Shown: piece after piece, positions 62,537 to 64,000 of the stretch
How the letters are laid out: each line of letters opens with the position of its first letter
Position numbering within the stretch: position 1 is the first letter of the stretch
Assembly: GCF_003688995.1 (NCBI RefSeq)
Contig: NZ_PENI01000006.1
Coordinates: 248,001 to 312,000, forward strand
From: Streptomyces shenzhenensis
GTDB lineage: Bacteria; Actinomycetota; Actinomycetes; Streptomycetales; Streptomycetaceae
Length of the DNA: 64,000 nucleotides
Reading direction: 5' to 3'
Notes under the pieces: model-generated
What the model was told of the DNA's origin: nothing
The model's input: only the letters and a program-made list of their open reading frames with translations
Databases searched by the model: none
Made by a program: the position numbers and the translations under genes

Positions 62537-64000
62537 ATGTCGGCCGTACCGCCCTCCGGTCCCGGGGCACACGCTCCGGAGCCCTCGTCCGTGTCGGCGC
62601 TGAGCATGTCGCAGCTGCTGGCGGCCATGCGGAGCGTGGGCAGCGGTGGCCTCGAACTGCACTCGACGCTCGACCGGATCTGCCGGACGGCGGCGGGTCT
62701 GGCCGATGCCCGGTACGCGGCGATCGGTGTCGTCGCCGAGGACGGCAACGGGCTCGCGGACTTCGTCCACCACGGCGTCGACGAGGCCGCCGCCCGGTGC
62801 ATCGGCCGGCTCCCGGACGGGCACAACGGGCTGCTCGGCGCGCTCATCCACGACCCGGTCCCGGTGTGTCTCGGGAACCTGGCCGCGGACCTGCGGTCCT
62901 GTGGCTTCCCGGAGCACCATCCGGCGATGCGCAGCTTCCTCGGCGTCCCGATCCGGGTGCAGGGGGAGATCTTCGGCAATCTGTACGTGACCGAGAAGCG
63001 GGGCGGTGAGCCGTTCGACGAAGCCGATCTGCACATGGTCCGGGTGCTGGCCGGGGAAGCCGGCATCGCCATCGGCAACGCCCGGCTGTACGAGGCCGCC
63101 AAGCAGCGGGAGCGCTGGATCGACGGGTCCGTGGCCGTCACCACCGCCCTGCTGTCCGGCGGGGACGCCGACGACGCCCTCCAGGTCGTCGCGGAGCAGG
63201 CGCGCAGGCTGTCCGGCTCGGCGGCCGGGGTCGTGCTGCTGCCCTCCGACGAAGGGGGCCTGGAGATCGTCGCCGTCGCCTCGGACCGGCCCTCGGACCT
63301 GCTGGGCGCGATGCTGCCGGCCGAGAGCGCGATCGTCGCCGAACTCCTCGCCGGGCAGTCGCTGTTCATGGACGACGTGGCCTCCGACGGACGGCTGCTC
63401 ACCGAGTACGCGAAGGGCTTCGGGCCGATCATGATGGTGCCCCTGCAGAGCGACGGCCGTGTCCTCGGCACCCTGGTCACGCCGCGGGTGCGGGGCGCGC
63501 GGCCGTTCACGCGGGCCGAGCGCACCCTTGCGGTGCAGTTCGCCTCGCAGGCCGCGCTCGCGCTGATGATGGCCGACGCGCAGCGGGACCGGGAACGGCT
63601 CGCGGTGTTCGAGGACCGCGACCGGATCGCCCGTGACCTGCACGACCTGGTCATCCAGCGGCTGTTCGCGACCGGGATGATGCTGGAGAGCGCACAGCGC
63701 AGGTCGGTCGTGCCCGAGGTGCGGGAGGGCGTCGGGAAGGCGGTCGACGAACTCGACGTCACCATCCAGGAGATCCGCGCGGCGATCTTCGCGCTGCAGC
63801 AGGACCCCGCGGAGGTGTCGTCCGGGCTGCGCAGCCGGGTGCTGCGCGAGATCACCATGGCGGCCGTGCCCCTGGGGTTCAAGCCGACGTACCGCTTCGT
63901 GGGTGCCGTCGACGCGCTGGTCGGCGATCTCACCGGCAAGAACCTGATCGCCGCCCTGCGCGAGACGCTGTCCAACGCCTTCCGGCATTCGAGGGCGTCC
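62537..64000 (+). CDS. GAF-domain sensor histidine kinase (DevS/DosS-like), 5' part
   Basis: The 488 visible codons run off the window end without a stop. GAF 1 lies at about residues 30-185 (LHSTLDRICRTAAGLADARY, then EIFGNLYVTEKRGGEPFDEA). GAF 2 lies at about 200-345. The HisKA_3 helix follows with the phosphoacceptor His369 in RDRIARDLHDLVIQRLF. The N-box begins at AALRETLSNAFRHS near the end. Tandem GAF plus HisKA_3 matches the DevS/DosS family, which sense O2, NO or redox through haem in GAF 1. Haem binding cannot be confirmed here. Its position after cydABDC suggests a respiration-linked signal. Confidence 0.88.
   Translation, partial: MSAVPPSGPGAHAPEPSSVSALSMSQLLAAMRSVGSGGLELHSTLDRICRTAAGLADARYAAIGVVAEDGNGLADFVHHGVDEAAARCIGRLPDGHNGLLGALIHDPVPVCLGNLAADLRSCGFPEHHPAMRSFLGVPIRVQGEIFGNLYVTEKRGGEPFDEADLHMVRVLAGEAGIAIGNARLYEAAKQRERWIDGSVAVTTALLSGGDADDALQVVAEQARRLSGSAAGVVLLPSDEGGLEIVAVASDRPSDLLGAMLPAESAIVAELLAGQSLFMDDVASDGRLLTEYAKGFGPIMMVPLQSDGRVLGTLVTPRVRGARPFTRAERTLAVQFASQAALALMMADAQRDRERLAVFEDRDRIARDLHDLVIQRLFATGMMLESAQRRSVVPEVREGVGKAVDELDVTIQEIRAAIFALQQDPAEVSSGLRSRVLREITMAAVPLGFKPTYRFVGAVDALVGDLTGKNLIAALRETLSNAFRHSRAS

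Overview
This is a high-GC actinobacterial chromosome segment, almost certainly Streptomyces, from the conserved core next to oriC. The evidence is the gene content (ssgR-ssgA, femX, ptpA, a sigM-rsmA-trxB-trxA block beside parAB, fused cydDC), GTG and leaderless starts, and twelve exact copies of the Streptomyces parS sequence GTTTCACGTGAAAC. No rRNA, tRNA, CRISPR array, transposase or prophage was recognised.

Layout. 1-1.3 kb: end of parA, then parB with a terminator. 1.5-12.2 kb: a GNAT gene, then a minus-strand block in the order DUF6049 protein, murJ, pseudokinase membrane protein, sigM, rsmA, trxB, trxA. This matches the mycobacterial cluster between the CCA-adding enzyme and parB, except that the pseudokinase part of mycobacterial MviN is a separate gene here. 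A sigma-R-type promoter precedes trxB. 12.5-25.3 kb: CCA-adding enzyme, small membrane protein, MFS exporter, padR-ino1 operon, class A penicillin-binding protein with a structured leader, membrane glycosyltransferase, alanine racemase-like protein, FemX and a small membrane protein. 25.5-31.7 kb: rpsF-ssb-rpsR-rplI operon, MATE exporter, a DnaA-box cluster, and dnaB carrying a 311-residue class 3 intein in its P-loop.

31.7-41.4 kb looks accessory: MarR/FAD-monooxygenase pair, serine beta-lactamase-like hydrolase, two GNAT genes, MarR/MFS/HbpS-like set, a flavohemoglobin with a long disordered N-terminus, and a Nudix hydrolase. 41.4-48.6 kb: LysR regulator, a candidate small RNA, a trans-sulfuration enzyme coupled to ptpA, small membrane proteins, a cupin, ssgR, ssgA and a YibE/F protein with a His/Gly-rich N-terminus. 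48.7-54.4 kb: TPP riboswitch and thiC, a membrane protein, a metallophosphatase and a LacI regulator. 54.9 kb to the end: hisC, Rex operator, cydA, cydB, cydDC and the start of a GAF sensor histidine kinase.

Common themes are chromosome organisation (ParB and its sites, DnaB, DnaA boxes), envelope assembly (MurJ, PBP, FemX, SsgA, inositol phosphate synthase) and redox balance (thioredoxin system, Rex-controlled cytochrome bd, flavohemoglobin). The parS sites sit mostly in intergenic gaps and often beside terminators. Two are read as codons, one at the cydDC start. Two near-parS copies form what looks like an extra arm of the TPP riboswitch.
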